Source: Streptococcaceae bacterium (GTDB taxonomy: Bacteria; Bacillota; Bacilli; Lactobacillales; Streptococcaceae). Taken from it: a stretch of DNA of 64,000 nt. The notes beneath the pieces are model-generated. The model made no database searches and had not been told where the DNA came from. It was given only the letters and a program-made list of their open reading frames with translations. The DNA lies in NCBI GenBank assembly GCA_022484805.1, contig JAKVKP010000005.1, positions 45,671 through 109,670 of the forward strand. The letters run 5' to 3'. A program made the translations under genes and the position numbers. Shown one piece after another: positions 55,574-63,932 of this stretch (positions are counted from its first letter, which is position 1; the number at the start of each line of letters is the position of its first letter).

Positions 55574-56548
55574 GTGAAAAGTGAATTAAGTGCATTTGTA
55601 GCAAATATCCAAAAAGGATGTATCCACGATGGTCCAGGGCTAAGAACGACTGTCTTTTTAATGGGATGTCCTCTGCGCTGTAAATGGTGCCAAAATCCAG
55701 AAAATCTTCGAGATAAATCAGTTTTACTTTATGCAGCAGATGAATGTCGACATTGTGGTGCATGTGTCGATGTCTGTACTAAGGGCTGTATTACAGCAGA
55801 TAAAATTACAGGGAAAATCATTTTTGATCGGACAAACTGTGATGACTGTGGCGCTTGTGCAAAAGTTTGTTTAGTTGGCGCTCGTAAAATGTGCGGTAGA
55901 CAAATGGATGCTGAAGCTTTATTTAAGGAAGTAATGAAGGACGAAGTATTTTTTAGAAATACGGAAGGCGGTATTACGATCAGTGGTGGTGAGCCAACTG
56001 TTCATATTGCCTATCTAAAAGCGGTTTTCGAAAAATTTCAAGCAGTTGGTATTTCAACTGCACTTGAAACAAGTGGTTATTGCAATACAAAATCATTAGT
56101 TGAATTAATTCCGTTTGTCGATGTCTTTCTTTTTGATTTTAAAGCTGATACGGAAATCGTTCATCGTGAGGCAACGGGCGTATCTAATCGGTTAATTAAG
56201 CGTAACTTGCAGACTGTAATTGATTCTGGCTCAAGAATTGTAATTCGAATTCCTTTAATCCCAAGTGTAAATGATGGCGAAGAATTTACTAAAATGATGG
56301 ACTATTTATCAACACTAGACTTTGGTGGTGAAATAAATATATTACCATTTCACCAATTCGGTATGACTAAATATGAATTGGTTGATGAGGATTATGAATT
56401 AGAAGCCATGGAAGAATGTAGCAAAGAAACGGCTGATTATTATAAAGATATTGCTGAATCCTATGGTTTTAAAGTTGATGTTGGTGGGTCGAATATTGCA
56501 GCAAAGGTCGGTGTTTCTAACACTACGGTCAATAGAATTTGTTATTGA
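55574..56548 (+). CDS. Glycyl radical enzyme activating protein (radical SAM)
   Basis: 324 residues. The radical SAM cluster motif is MGCPLRCKWCQNPE (CxxxCxxC). Two further ferredoxin-like clusters follow (CRHCGACVDVCTKGC and CDDCGACAKVC), as in activases of the non-PFL GREs. SAM-binding GGE motif: TISGGEPTVH. It abstracts hydrogen from Gly760 of the GRE. GTG start behind AGGAGG. The C-terminus runs a little longer than usual (VSNTTVNRICY). Last gene of the operon, followed by a terminator. Confidence 0.93.
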   Translation: MKSELSAFVANIQKGCIHDGPGLRTTVFLMGCPLRCKWCQNPENLRDKSVLLYAADECRHCGACVDVCTKGCITADKITGKIIFDRTNCDDCGACAKVCLVGARKMCGRQMDAEALFKEVMKDEVFFRNTEGGITISGGEPTVHIAYLKAVFEKFQAVGISTALETSGYCNTKSLVELIPFVDVFLFDFKADTEIVHREATGVSNRLIKRNLQTVIDSGSRIVIRIPLIPSVNDGEEFTKMMDYLSTLDFGGEINILPFHQFGMTKYELVDEDYELEAMEECSKETADYYKDIAESYGFKVDVGGSNIAAKVGVSNTTVNRICY

Positions 56549-56558
56549 TAATTTTATG

Positions 56559-56590
56559 AAAACCCTGATTCTAAAAAGGATCAGGGTTTT
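56559..56590 (+). terminator. Terminator of the GRE operon
   Basis: 11-bp perfect arms (56559-56569 and 56580-56590) ending in TTTT, 10 bp after the activase stop. Confidence 0.85.
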
Positions 56591-56656
56591 ATTAGCTTAA
56601 TTGTCTATAAAGACAATAATTAAAATTGTATTCATAAATATACATTTGTATTTAAA

Positions 56657-56685
56657 TTGCAAAATAATATTTTTTTAAGTATAAT
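56657..56685 (+). promoter_or_regulatory. Promoter of the GntR-family gene
   Basis: TTGCAA (56657-56662), 17-bp spacer, TATAAT (56680-56685). I see no copy of the 12-bp GTATAC operator here; only a degenerate stretch around 56630-56655. Confidence 0.6.
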
Positions 56686-56749
56686 ATTATTAATAATTAT
56701 CGATTCGAGCTAGAAAAATATTAGTATGAAGAAACAGTAAGGAGGATTT

Positions 56750-57487
56750 ATGGTAAAAGGAAAAAAAGCTTCTAGTGAGCAAAGCTATGAGCATTTATTG
56801 AATATGATTTTGACTAAAAAAATTCTGCCAGGAGAACGTATTCCTGAATTAAAAATTGCTGAGCAATTAAATGTAAGTAGAACACCAGTAAGAGATGCGA
56901 TGAAACGTTTGGAAAATGAAGGTCTAATTGATATTTTCCCAAAACGATTTGCGCAAGTTAAGGACTATTCAATCAAAGAGATTCAAAATATCGGTGCCGT
57001 CCGTCTAGCCTTGGATACCTTGGCAGTTCGCTTGGCTTCTTTACATGGTAGTCAGCTTGATTTTATTAAAATGCTTGATTTGGCAAAGGAATGCGAACGT
57101 GCTTCAATCGATGGTGATTTATTATTGAGAAGTCAAACTGACTGTGATTTCCACTTAGCCTTATCGAATATTAGTAAAAATTCTAGCTTGGTTAAAATCC
57201 AAAAAAGTTTGTATTTAAGTATTCAGTTTATAATGATTCATCATCCAAATCCAAATAGTGATGAGCAGAGACAGCTAAGACAGCATTATGAACTGGTTCA
57301 AGCTTTATCAGATCATAAAGAGAGTGAAGCGATTGCAATTATATCTGATCACCTTGCTTCATTTTATGCGCTAGGCAGTGATTTTCCGCCTGGTTTCTTC
57401 TTAAATCAAACGGTCAATCCAATTGAGCAAGCGATTGCTTGGGAGGAAACTGAGTCGGGTGAAAAAATAATGAAACTGAATCCATAG
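56750..57487 (+). CDS. GntR/FadR-subfamily (FCD) transcriptional regulator
   Basis: 245 residues. N-terminal winged helix (MILTKKILPGERIPELKIAEQLNVSRTPVRDAMKRLENEGLIDIFPKRFAQV) of the GntR type. C-terminal FCD domain with likely metal ligands in DCDFHLALSN, RQHYELVQAL and ISDHLASFYAL. FCD regulators bind operators of the type TNGTNNNACNA, often as TTGTATACAA, which is exactly the motif found at four promoters of the island. AAGGAGG precedes the ATG. It closes the island. Confidence 0.9.
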   Translation: MVKGKKASSEQSYEHLLNMILTKKILPGERIPELKIAEQLNVSRTPVRDAMKRLENEGLIDIFPKRFAQVKDYSIKEIQNIGAVRLALDTLAVRLASLHGSQLDFIKMLDLAKECERASIDGDLLLRSQTDCDFHLALSNISKNSSLVKIQKSLYLSIQFIMIHHPNPNSDEQRQLRQHYELVQALSDHKESEAIAIISDHLASFYALGSDFPPGFFLNQTVNPIEQAIAWEETESGEKIMKLNP

Positions 57488-57488
57488 C

Positions 57489-57530
57489 AAAAAACTAAGA
57501 AACTTTTGACAAATAGTTTCTTAGTTTTTT
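57489..57530. terminator. Bidirectional terminator between the island and pgsA
   Basis: Perfect 16-bp arms (57489-57504 and 57515-57530) with A- and T-tracts, separating convergent gntR-type and pgsA genes. Confidence 0.9.
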
Positions 57531-57588
57531 AATTGTTTTCTATTTCGAACATTTAAATGAGTCTATCAATTTCGCAGAGCTGTTAATA

Positions 57589-58173
57589 TTAATCAGCGTT
57601 TTTGAAGACATTAATATTTTTAGCAAAATAATCGTAACCAGAGTAGATTGTAAAGATAAGGCAAAGATACAAAAGAATTAAATCAATTCGGATTGCTCCA
57701 AATGGGATATTGTTTAATAATAGAAAAATAATCGCAAACATTTGTGTCGCAGTCTTGATTTTTCCGGGCCACGCAGCCGCTAAGACAGAACCGTTTTGCT
57801 CAACAATTAATAGTCTTAAGCCAGTGACTGCTAATTCTCGGCAAATAATAATTGCTACAACCCAAGCTGGTGCTTTTTCTAATGGTACTAGGAAAATAAA
57901 AGCTGTCATTACTAGCATTTTATCTGCCAGTGGATCGGCGAATTTACCAAAATTGGATACGATATGCCAGCGACGTGCAAGGAAACCGTCGAGCCAGTCA
58001 GTGAAGCTCGCAACTGCAAAAATAATTGTTGCAATCAACTGAGCAATAGGTAAATCAATGCTCCCAAATGTCAGTGTGCCTAGATTAAACGGAATGCTAA
58101 GAAAGATGATGAAAACTGGGATTAGAAAAATTCTTAGCATAGTTAACTGATTAGGCAAATTATTTTTTTTCAA
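57589..58173 (-). CDS. pgsA: CDP-diacylglycerol-glycerol-3-phosphate 3-phosphatidyltransferase
   Basis: Makes phosphatidylglycerophosphate, precursor of phosphatidylglycerol and cardiolipin, at the membrane. 194 residues with about five helices. The CDP-alcohol phosphotransferase signature is present as DWLDGFLARRWHIVSNFGKFADPLADK (DGx2ARx8Gx3Dx3D). Usually followed by cinA and recA in Bacillota; here the downstream neighbour is the accessory island instead. Downstream of the rodZ-like gene on the same strand, 28 bp apart. Confidence 0.95.
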   Translation of the reverse strand: MKKNNLPNQLTMLRIFLIPVFIIFLSIPFNLGTLTFGSIDLPIAQLIATIIFAVASFTDWLDGFLARRWHIVSNFGKFADPLADKMLVMTAFIFLVPLEKAPAWVVAIIICRELAVTGLRLLIVEQNGSVLAAAWPGKIKTATQMFAIIFLLLNNIPFGAIRIDLILLYLCLIFTIYSGYDYFAKNINVFKNAD

Positions 58174-58201
58174 GTCAAACTCCTTTGGATTTCATGTTGT
58201 A

Positions 58202-59161
58202 TTATGATTTATAGGAAATATTAATTACTAAATAGACGACTGTATTGCTTGTGCTAGTTAAATCAATTGCTTGACCATTTAGGGTTACAGCAATATTGGG
58301 TTTGTTTCCAATTGTCACTTTAACAGATTGATTTGAAGCGCTCAAAGTTGCTTCTTGGGTCATACCGCCAGCCTCACCGTTACCAATGACATTACCGTTT
58401 GTTCCAGTATAACCTAATAAATTAGCTTGTGTCGTATTGTCTAAAATGCTCACCCAGCTTCTGCCAGTATCTGAAGCGGTAATTGTTAATTTTGCAGGCT
58501 CCGTCACGTCGGTTGCAGTCACATTAATTGTATTGCTTTCAGTGCTTGTTACTTTAATTTGGTTTTCTTTAGTTTCTTCTTCGGAAGAAGACGCCTCCGT
58601 TGAAGATGATGTACTTGTTTTACTTTCAGTTGAAGATTTTGAAGTTGATACTACTGAATAGCTACTATTTGATGTTTCGTTACTGCTATTTTGTTGAACG
58701 ACAACTAAGATAACAACTCCGATAATGACAATGGCAAATAAACTTAAAATGATTGCTGGTAGATGATCAAGCCAAGATTTCGGATGTCTTGTAACGCGAG
58801 AAGGTAATTTTTTAGTTTCCTTTTCCGTCTCTATGTTCTCGGCTGGTTGTAAGTTATTACTCCGATAATCGTCAACTGATGCTGGAATTTGTTCGCTGGG
58901 TTGACTGATTATTGGTTCATCTTCAACTAAATCTTCATTAATAAAGGCATCCACTAATGGTGCATCTGGAATCCCCAAAGCTCTGGCATATTGTCTGATA
59001 AATGCACGCGTATAAAATGCACTCGGTAATAAGTCAAATTGATCATTTTCGATTAATTGTAAATATCTTTTTTGGACTTTGGACTTTTGCTGAATATCAT
59101 CTAGTGTTAAATTTTGTTTTTTTCTTTCAGTTTTTAGTACTTCACCTATAGTATGTTGCAT
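58202..59161 (-). CDS. RodZ-like membrane protein (HTH, DUF4115)
   Basis: 319 residues. N-terminal Xre-type HTH (IGEVLKTERKKQNLTLDDIQQKSKVQKRYLQLIENDQFDLLPSAFYTRAFIRQYARALGI), cytoplasmic linker, one transmembrane helix (about 133-153), a Ser/Thr/Glu-rich spacer, and an extracellular beta domain of DUF4115 type. RodZ proteins link MreB to the wall-elongation machinery. It lies between the M16 gene pair and pgsA, as in the Bacillus ymfF-ymfH-ymfM-pgsA order. Confidence 0.87.
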   Translation of the reverse strand: MQHTIGEVLKTERKKQNLTLDDIQQKSKVQKRYLQLIENDQFDLLPSAFYTRAFIRQYARALGIPDAPLVDAFINEDLVEDEPIISQPSEQIPASVDDYRSNNLQPAENIETEKETKKLPSRVTRHPKSWLDHLPAIILSLFAIVIIGVVILVVVQQNSSNETSNSSYSVVSTSKSSTESKTSTSSSTEASSSEEETKENQIKVTSTESNTINVTATDVTEPAKLTITASDTGRSWVSILDNTTQANLLGYTGTNGNVIGNGEAGGMTQEATLSASNQSVKVTIGNKPNIAVTLNGQAIDLTSTSNTVVYLVINISYKS

Positions 59162-59433
59162 CTTAATTCTCCTCTTTATCTTTACAAAAATATTTCATTA
59201 TATGTCAATAATGTGACAGGACCACGATCCAAGTCGTGCATTATAAATATAGCACAATTTTAAGATAAATCATATTAAAAATGGATAATCTAGTATTGTT
59301 TAATGAAAAATTAAGATTTTTAAGGAAAATTTAACTGAAATGGAATATTTTGTTTGTAATATAAAATAAATATTATAGAAATCTTATTGTCATAGAAGAA
59401 CAAATAATATTACAACTATAAAATCTGATTTTG

Positions 59434-60744
59434 TTATGAAGAAACCTCTGGATTCTCCTCAGGTGTAATCGTAAAAATAGATTTTTCTGTTTCCTCTAAA
59501 AATTGTTTTAAATATTTCGTTATCATTTCTAAATTGATTGAATCGATAACTTCTGGTAAATCAAAAAGCGTTTTTTCGCCATAAAGATTTTGTGAAAATT
59601 GATTGGCGATGTATTCAAGAGAATTCAGAGAAGCAATTGTTTTACCAATTGATTTCTTTTTTAAGATGTTTAAATGTCTCTCGGACCAATCGGTTGAGTC
59701 TTGAAATTGAAGCAACATCATTTCTAATGTCTCAGCTAGCTGAAGTGGTGAGTTAGTATCAGAGTAAATTTCAATAAAATGAAAGGTCCGATCCAAGTTA
59801 AAGCCAGCATCAAAAGAATCGTCAATCAGCGCTTTTTGATAAAGTGTTTGGTAATTTGATGAGCTTTCAGCAAACAATAATTGTAAAGCAAAAGTTATTG
59901 ATAGCTTATAATTTAATAATATTTCCGGTGCTAGCTGAGTAAGATCGTCATTACCCTTGAAGCCAAGAATCATTTTGGGCTGTGCAACTGCCATTTGGAT
60001 ACTACTATCTTTTGTTACTTTTTGAAGGTTTGATTCATCAATGCGTTGTATTTTGATTGGTTCAGGGAATTTTTTTGAAAACTGGTTAATTTCAATATAA
60101 TTTATCATTTCATCTGGATTAAAAGGTCCTGTAACAAACAAAGTCATATTGCTTGGTTGATAAAATGTTTCATAGCAAGTATAAAGATCATTAACCGAGA
60201 TGTTTGTGATGCTTTCCGCTGAACCAGCAATATCAATACTTAACGGCTGATTTGGATATAAATTTTTTAAAAGCCCAAAAAATAAACACCAATTGGGATC
60301 GTCAAGATACATTTGAATTTCCTGTTTAATGATACCTTTTTCTTTTTCAATTGTGGCCTCAGAAAAATATGGTATTTGCACGAAATCAAGTAGTAATCCG
60401 ACGTTTTGATAGTTATTTTCAATGGTAGAAAACAAATAGCTTGTTTTAGTAAAACTTGTAAATGCGTTACTCGAAGCGCCAAGATTAGAAAATAAATCAA
60501 AAGCATCGTAGTTTTCTTTTTCAAATAATTTGTGTTCCAAAAAATGAGCGACACCATCAGGTGCTTTGAACGGTTTGCTTTGATTAATTGGAATAAATGA
60601 ATTATCGATAGAACCATAATCAGTAGTAAAAAGTGCATAGGTCTTATGAAAATCAGATTTTGGTAATAAAAATACTTGAAGTCCATTTTCCAAGGTTTTA
60701 CTGTAAATTGTTTCATTTACATTTGAATACGTCTTTTTTTTCAA
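59434..60744 (-). CDS. M16-family zinc peptidase (YmfH type)
   Basis: 436 residues. The inverted zinc motif HxxEH is present as HFLEHKLFE near residue 69, with a downstream Glu in EKGIIKQEIQMYLDD. The N-terminal half is the catalytic domain and the C-terminal half the related non-catalytic domain. It overlaps the preceding YmfF-type gene by 4 bp. Role in the family is uncertain; processing of small peptides has been proposed. Confidence 0.9.
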   Translation of the reverse strand: MKKKTYSNVNETIYSKTLENGLQVFLLPKSDFHKTYALFTTDYGSIDNSFIPINQSKPFKAPDGVAHFLEHKLFEKENYDAFDLFSNLGASSNAFTSFTKTSYLFSTIENNYQNVGLLLDFVQIPYFSEATIEKEKGIIKQEIQMYLDDPNWCLFFGLLKNLYPNQPLSIDIAGSAESITNISVNDLYTCYETFYQPSNMTLFVTGPFNPDEMINYIEINQFSKKFPEPIKIQRIDESNLQKVTKDSSIQMAVAQPKMILGFKGNDDLTQLAPEILLNYKLSITFALQLLFAESSSNYQTLYQKALIDDSFDAGFNLDRTFHFIEIYSDTNSPLQLAETLEMMLLQFQDSTDWSERHLNILKKKSIGKTIASLNSLEYIANQFSQNLYGEKTLFDLPEVIDSINLEMITKYLKQFLEETEKSIFTITPEENPEVSS

Positions 60745-61991
60745 TTATTTATCCCCTCTAAAAAGTAAACTGCTTGTAGTTCAATTTGTCTAGCGATGCG
60801 GATGACATCTTCTCTATTTACTTTTTCGAATGCAGCTAGCCACTGATTCTCCGGTAATAAGTATGGTAATTTCAATGAAAGATATGAGCGTTCTATTAAT
60901 ACTCTTTGGGAATCCAAGCCTTGTTGGAAAATATTTTTTAACAATAAAGTGGTTTGTTGTAGTTCTTGCTCTGAAAAATGCCCCAATTGGATTTCTTTTA
61001 GCTGCTGATTGATGAGCTTTAAAACGAGATTTCTATTTGATCCTTCAATTCCGGCTTCGACAAAAAGAAAATGTTGAAGGATGTCAATAGATGAGTCCGC
61101 GTAGTAAGCTAAGCTTTTTTTTTCTCTGATGTTTTGAAAAAGCTTTGAGTGTGCGAAACCGCCAAATAAACCATTAAAGGTTTGAAGTGCGAAATATTCT
61201 TGATCAATTATATTTATAGGCACATAGTATCCAAGATTTAATATTGATTGAGCCGCCTTTTTGGGTTCAAATTTTTCTCGGACAATATTTTGTTTGCCTT
61301 CATCTACAAGAGCGAATGTTTGTAATCGACTGCCTTTTTCAAATGGAAATTCTGAAAATGCAGCAATGATCTTAGCTGAATTAACTTCGCCACACACCAA
61401 TATTTCAATTTGATCATTCTTTAACATTTCTTGATAATATTGATATATCGAAGCAGCATCTTCCTTTTCGATTAATTCTCGATTACCATAGCTAGGTAAA
61501 TAATGTTTCGACTGCCTAAAGAAAGTTTTTTTGAGTTGCTGCTTGGCGTAATATGAATTATCTTCTATATTACTTTCCACAAATTGAATTAAATTTTTTT
61601 TCTCAAGGTAGAATGTAGCTTCATCAAATTGATTATTGTTAGTATTTGGTGCAAATATGATTGATCTGAGGAAGTTGATGCCCTCGTAGACTAAATCTGG
61701 TGCGTTGACAAAGCGACCGTTAATTAGCCTTAGATTAAGTGATAGACAGTGCAATTCGCCTTTCTTCTCAACTGTTGCCGAAAATTTTGCACCGTAAAGT
61801 GCATCAAGCTTTTCCTCAAAGGATTGATTGTTCGGATAATCTCTATTATTTTTTTCAAATAAGCAAGTTAGCAATGCTCTTTTTGCAAGAATTTCTTCTT
61901 CTGTTTTTGTTTCAAAACGGATAATAATTTGTATTGTTTTAAATTGTTTCGTATTTAAAATATTTAAATTTATGCCTGAGTCCAGTTTCAT
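60741..61991 (-). CDS. M16-family protein lacking the zinc motif (YmfF type)
   Basis: 416 residues, homologous to the M16 fold but with no HxxEH: the corresponding segment reads LLTCLFEKNNRDYPNNQSFEEKLDALYGA. It is therefore probably a non-catalytic partner of the YmfH-type peptidase, with which it is translationally coupled. ATG 61991 follows GGAG at 6 bp; a TTG at 62003 would overlap the ribosome site. The C-terminal domain is typical (FNGLFGGFAHSKLFQNIREKKSLAYYADS). Confidence 0.87.
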   Translation of the reverse strand: MKLDSGINLNILNTKQFKTIQIIIRFETKTEEEILAKRALLTCLFEKNNRDYPNNQSFEEKLDALYGAKFSATVEKKGELHCLSLNLRLINGRFVNAPDLVYEGINFLRSIIFAPNTNNNQFDEATFYLEKKNLIQFVESNIEDNSYYAKQQLKKTFFRQSKHYLPSYGNRELIEKEDAASIYQYYQEMLKNDQIEILVCGEVNSAKIIAAFSEFPFEKGSRLQTFALVDEGKQNIVREKFEPKKAAQSILNLGYYVPINIIDQEYFALQTFNGLFGGFAHSKLFQNIREKKSLAYYADSSIDILQHFLFVEAGIEGSNRNLVLKLINQQLKEIQLGHFSEQELQQTTLLLKNIFQQGLDSQRVLIERSYLSLKLPYLLPENQWLAAFEKVNREDVIRIARQIELQAVYFLEGINN

Positions 61992-62188
61992 TAATTTCTC
62001 CAATCTCTATATTGTTATAAATAAGATAGGATGATTATAAAATGATTATAATTGCATCGTTATTTCTCCTAATCAATATTATTTTACCAGTAAAAAAATG
62101 ATAAAGTAAAAAATTAGAGCTATTTTTTTAAAAAAATAATAAATTACGCTATAATATAAAAGTATTATAATAATAAAGGAGATTTGAT

Positions 62189-62584
62189 ATGATAAAGGAA
62201 TTTAAAGCATTTATTATGCAAGGTAGCGTTGTTGACTTGGCAGTCGGTGTTGTAATTGGTGGTGCTTTTACTGCGGTTGTCAAATCGGTCGTTGAAAGTG
62301 TGATTACACCCTTGATAACCTTAATTATTTTTCTTGCTACTGGTAGTAAATCAACGACATTTTCTGGATTGACAGTTGATTATAATGGTATTCAATTTAA
62401 ATTTGGAGATTTGATTTCTGCAATTATTACATTTTTAATTACTGGTATTGTATTGTTTTTAATTGTTAAAGCCTTCAATAAAGCTAAATCATTTGGTCAC
62501 AAGCCAGAGGTAGTCGAAGAAGCACCAGTTACTGAAGTTGATTTATTACAAGACATTAAGTTGTTGCTTGAAAAAAATAAATAA
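62189..62584 (+). CDS. mscL: Large-conductance mechanosensitive channel
   Basis: Opens on membrane tension to release solutes after osmotic downshock. 131 residues, two transmembrane helices: N-terminal amphipathic EFKAFIMQGSVVDLAVGVVIGGAFTAVVKSVVESVITPLI and second helix LISAIITFLITGIVLFLIVKAFNK, with the usual cytoplasmic C-terminal helix. Length matches the family. AAAGGAG upstream; a strong terminator follows. Confidence 0.95.
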   Translation: MIKEFKAFIMQGSVVDLAVGVVIGGAFTAVVKSVVESVITPLITLIIFLATGSKSTTFSGLTVDYNGIQFKFGDLISAIITFLITGIVLFLIVKAFNKAKSFGHKPEVVEEAPVTEVDLLQDIKLLLEKNK

Positions 62585-62590
62585 GTTAAC

Positions 62591-62639
62591 TAAAAAACCT
62601 CTTCTAGTCTGCAATTTGTAGACTAGAAGAGGTTTTTTT
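62591..62639. terminator. Bidirectional terminator after mscL
   Basis: Perfect 20-bp arms (62591-62610 and 62620-62639) with a 9-nt loop, A- and T-tracts at the ends, between convergent genes. Confidence 0.92.
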
Positions 62640-62665
62640 AGCTATAATAACTAATTTTATCAAAT

Positions 62666-63331
62666 TTAATAAGCACGATAGTGTGAAAGCTTAGAAAAAA
62701 TTAAGCGATCCGCTAAGCCGATGATTATCCCTTGACCTAATAAAGCAAAGAGTGTGCCGATATTTACTGCAACTAAATAGTGACTTACGATACCAATTAG
62801 AAAAATAACAATAACTGGGATAAGAAAATTGATTAGCTGAGCAGTTTGGGCATTGCCATTTGTGTACTTGAAACGAATAATATTGGTCATCTCATCACCT
62901 GGATGGAGGATTAGATTGACACGCTGATAAATAGAAACTGCAATTGCTACCATGGTTATACCAATAAAGACCAAAATAATTCTAAGTAGTAATGGAGCTG
63001 AGCCAACATCAAGATAATAAAGAAAAAAATTTTTGAATATTGCAACAAGTGGTCCAAAAAAGCCGATGAAGATTAAATTACCAATTATTCTGTGTGGATT
63101 GATTTCCATTAATAGCAAACAATTTATAAAAATTTGAACTATACCGTAAATTATCAGTACCGTGCCGATAGATGCATCAAAAAAATATGCGATATTAGCG
63201 GCACTGGCAGTCCAAACAGGACTACCCATATTTGTAGCAACTGTCAGACCATTGCCAATAGAATTCATTAAAAGAGAGATGAACAGGAAAAAAATACTTT
63301 GTGTATTTGTTAAGCGCTTATTATTGTACAT
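62666..63331 (-). CDS. YczE/YitT-like membrane protein
   Basis: 221 residues with five or six hydrophobic helices. The opening FISLLMNSIGNGLTVATNMGSPVWTA and later GITMVAIAVSIYQRVNLILHPGDEMTNII match the YczE/YyaS/YitT group. Function unknown. Its start overlaps the end of ndk by 11 bp, so the two are co-transcribed. Confidence 0.75.
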   Translation of the reverse strand: MYNNKRLTNTQSIFFLFISLLMNSIGNGLTVATNMGSPVWTASAANIAYFFDASIGTVLIIYGIVQIFINCLLLMEINPHRIIGNLIFIGFFGPLVAIFKNFFLYYLDVGSAPLLLRIILVFIGITMVAIAVSIYQRVNLILHPGDEMTNIIRFKYTNGNAQTAQLINFLIPVIVIFLIGIVSHYLVAVNIGTLFALLGQGIIIGLADRLIFSKLSHYRAY

Positions 63332-63758
63332 TCTGTGATGTTAACTCAGGAAACCATAAATTAATTTCACGCTGTGCATTTTCAAGACTGTCAGAGCCAT
63401 GAACAATATTTCTGATTGCACCGCGATCCCACGAACGGCCGAAATCACCGCGAATTGTACCTGGTGGTGCTAAAGTAGGATTGGTTGGTCCGCTGAGTGA
63501 TCTAAATCCTTTAATCACTTCAGTACCTTCGGCTACGATTGCCACGATTGGTCCCTCGGTCATATACTCAACGATACCTGGGAAATAAGGCTGATCACAA
63601 AGCTCATTATAATGCGCTTTTAAAATTGCTTCGCTTGCTGAAGTTATTTTAAGGCTTATGATGTGATACCCTTTTTCCTCAATCCTAGAAATTACCTTTC
63701 CAATCAATCCTCTATTGACACCGTCTGGTTTAATTAATATTAAAGTTTGTTCTTGCAT
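63321..63758 (-). CDS. ndk: Nucleoside diphosphate kinase
   Basis: Balances nucleoside triphosphate pools by phosphate transfer through a phosphohistidine. 145 residues, with TLILIKPDGVNRGLIGKVISRIEEKG at the N-terminus and the active-site His in RNIVHGSDSLENAQREI. AGGAGAG-type ribosome site upstream. Absent from some Lactobacillales such as many streptococci, so its presence is mildly informative. Confidence 0.95.
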   Translation of the reverse strand: MQEQTLILIKPDGVNRGLIGKVISRIEEKGYHIISLKITSASEAILKAHYNELCDQPYFPGIVEYMTEGPIVAIVAEGTEVIKGFRSLSGPTNPTLAPPGTIRGDFGRSWDRGAIRNIVHGSDSLENAQREINLWFPELTSQNVQ

Positions 63759-63903
63759 ACCTCTCTCCTTGCTATTGTTTTTTACTATAATATCTTAACA
63801 AAAAAAACAGACAGATAGTAGGCTAAATTTATTCTATGCTTCAATAATTGAAGTATTAAAATTGGTAGTCGTAAAAAAGAATAAAAAATATTTGGAAAAA
63901 GCG

Positions 63904-63932
63904 TTGACTCAGAAAATAAGATTTGCTATTAT
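63904..63932 (+). promoter_or_regulatory. Strong promoter near the window end, possibly of an rRNA operon
   Basis: TTGACT (63904-63909), 17-bp spacer, TATTAT (63927-63932). It is followed by an A-rich leader that ends at the window edge with GATTGA, which could be the -35 of a second promoter. Tandem promoters with A-rich leaders are typical of rRNA operons. No gene is seen in 63759-64000. Confidence 0.45.

Noticed and set aside
41428..57487. Known sulfoquinovose, isethionate or dihydroxypropanesulfonate pathway
   Set aside because: Transaldolase, transketolase, iron-ADH and GRE all occur in such pathways, but no sulfoquinovosidase, isomerase, sulfonate-specific transporter or sulfite-handling gene is present and the carrier is FucP-like. 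It remains a possibility but is not supported enough to name.
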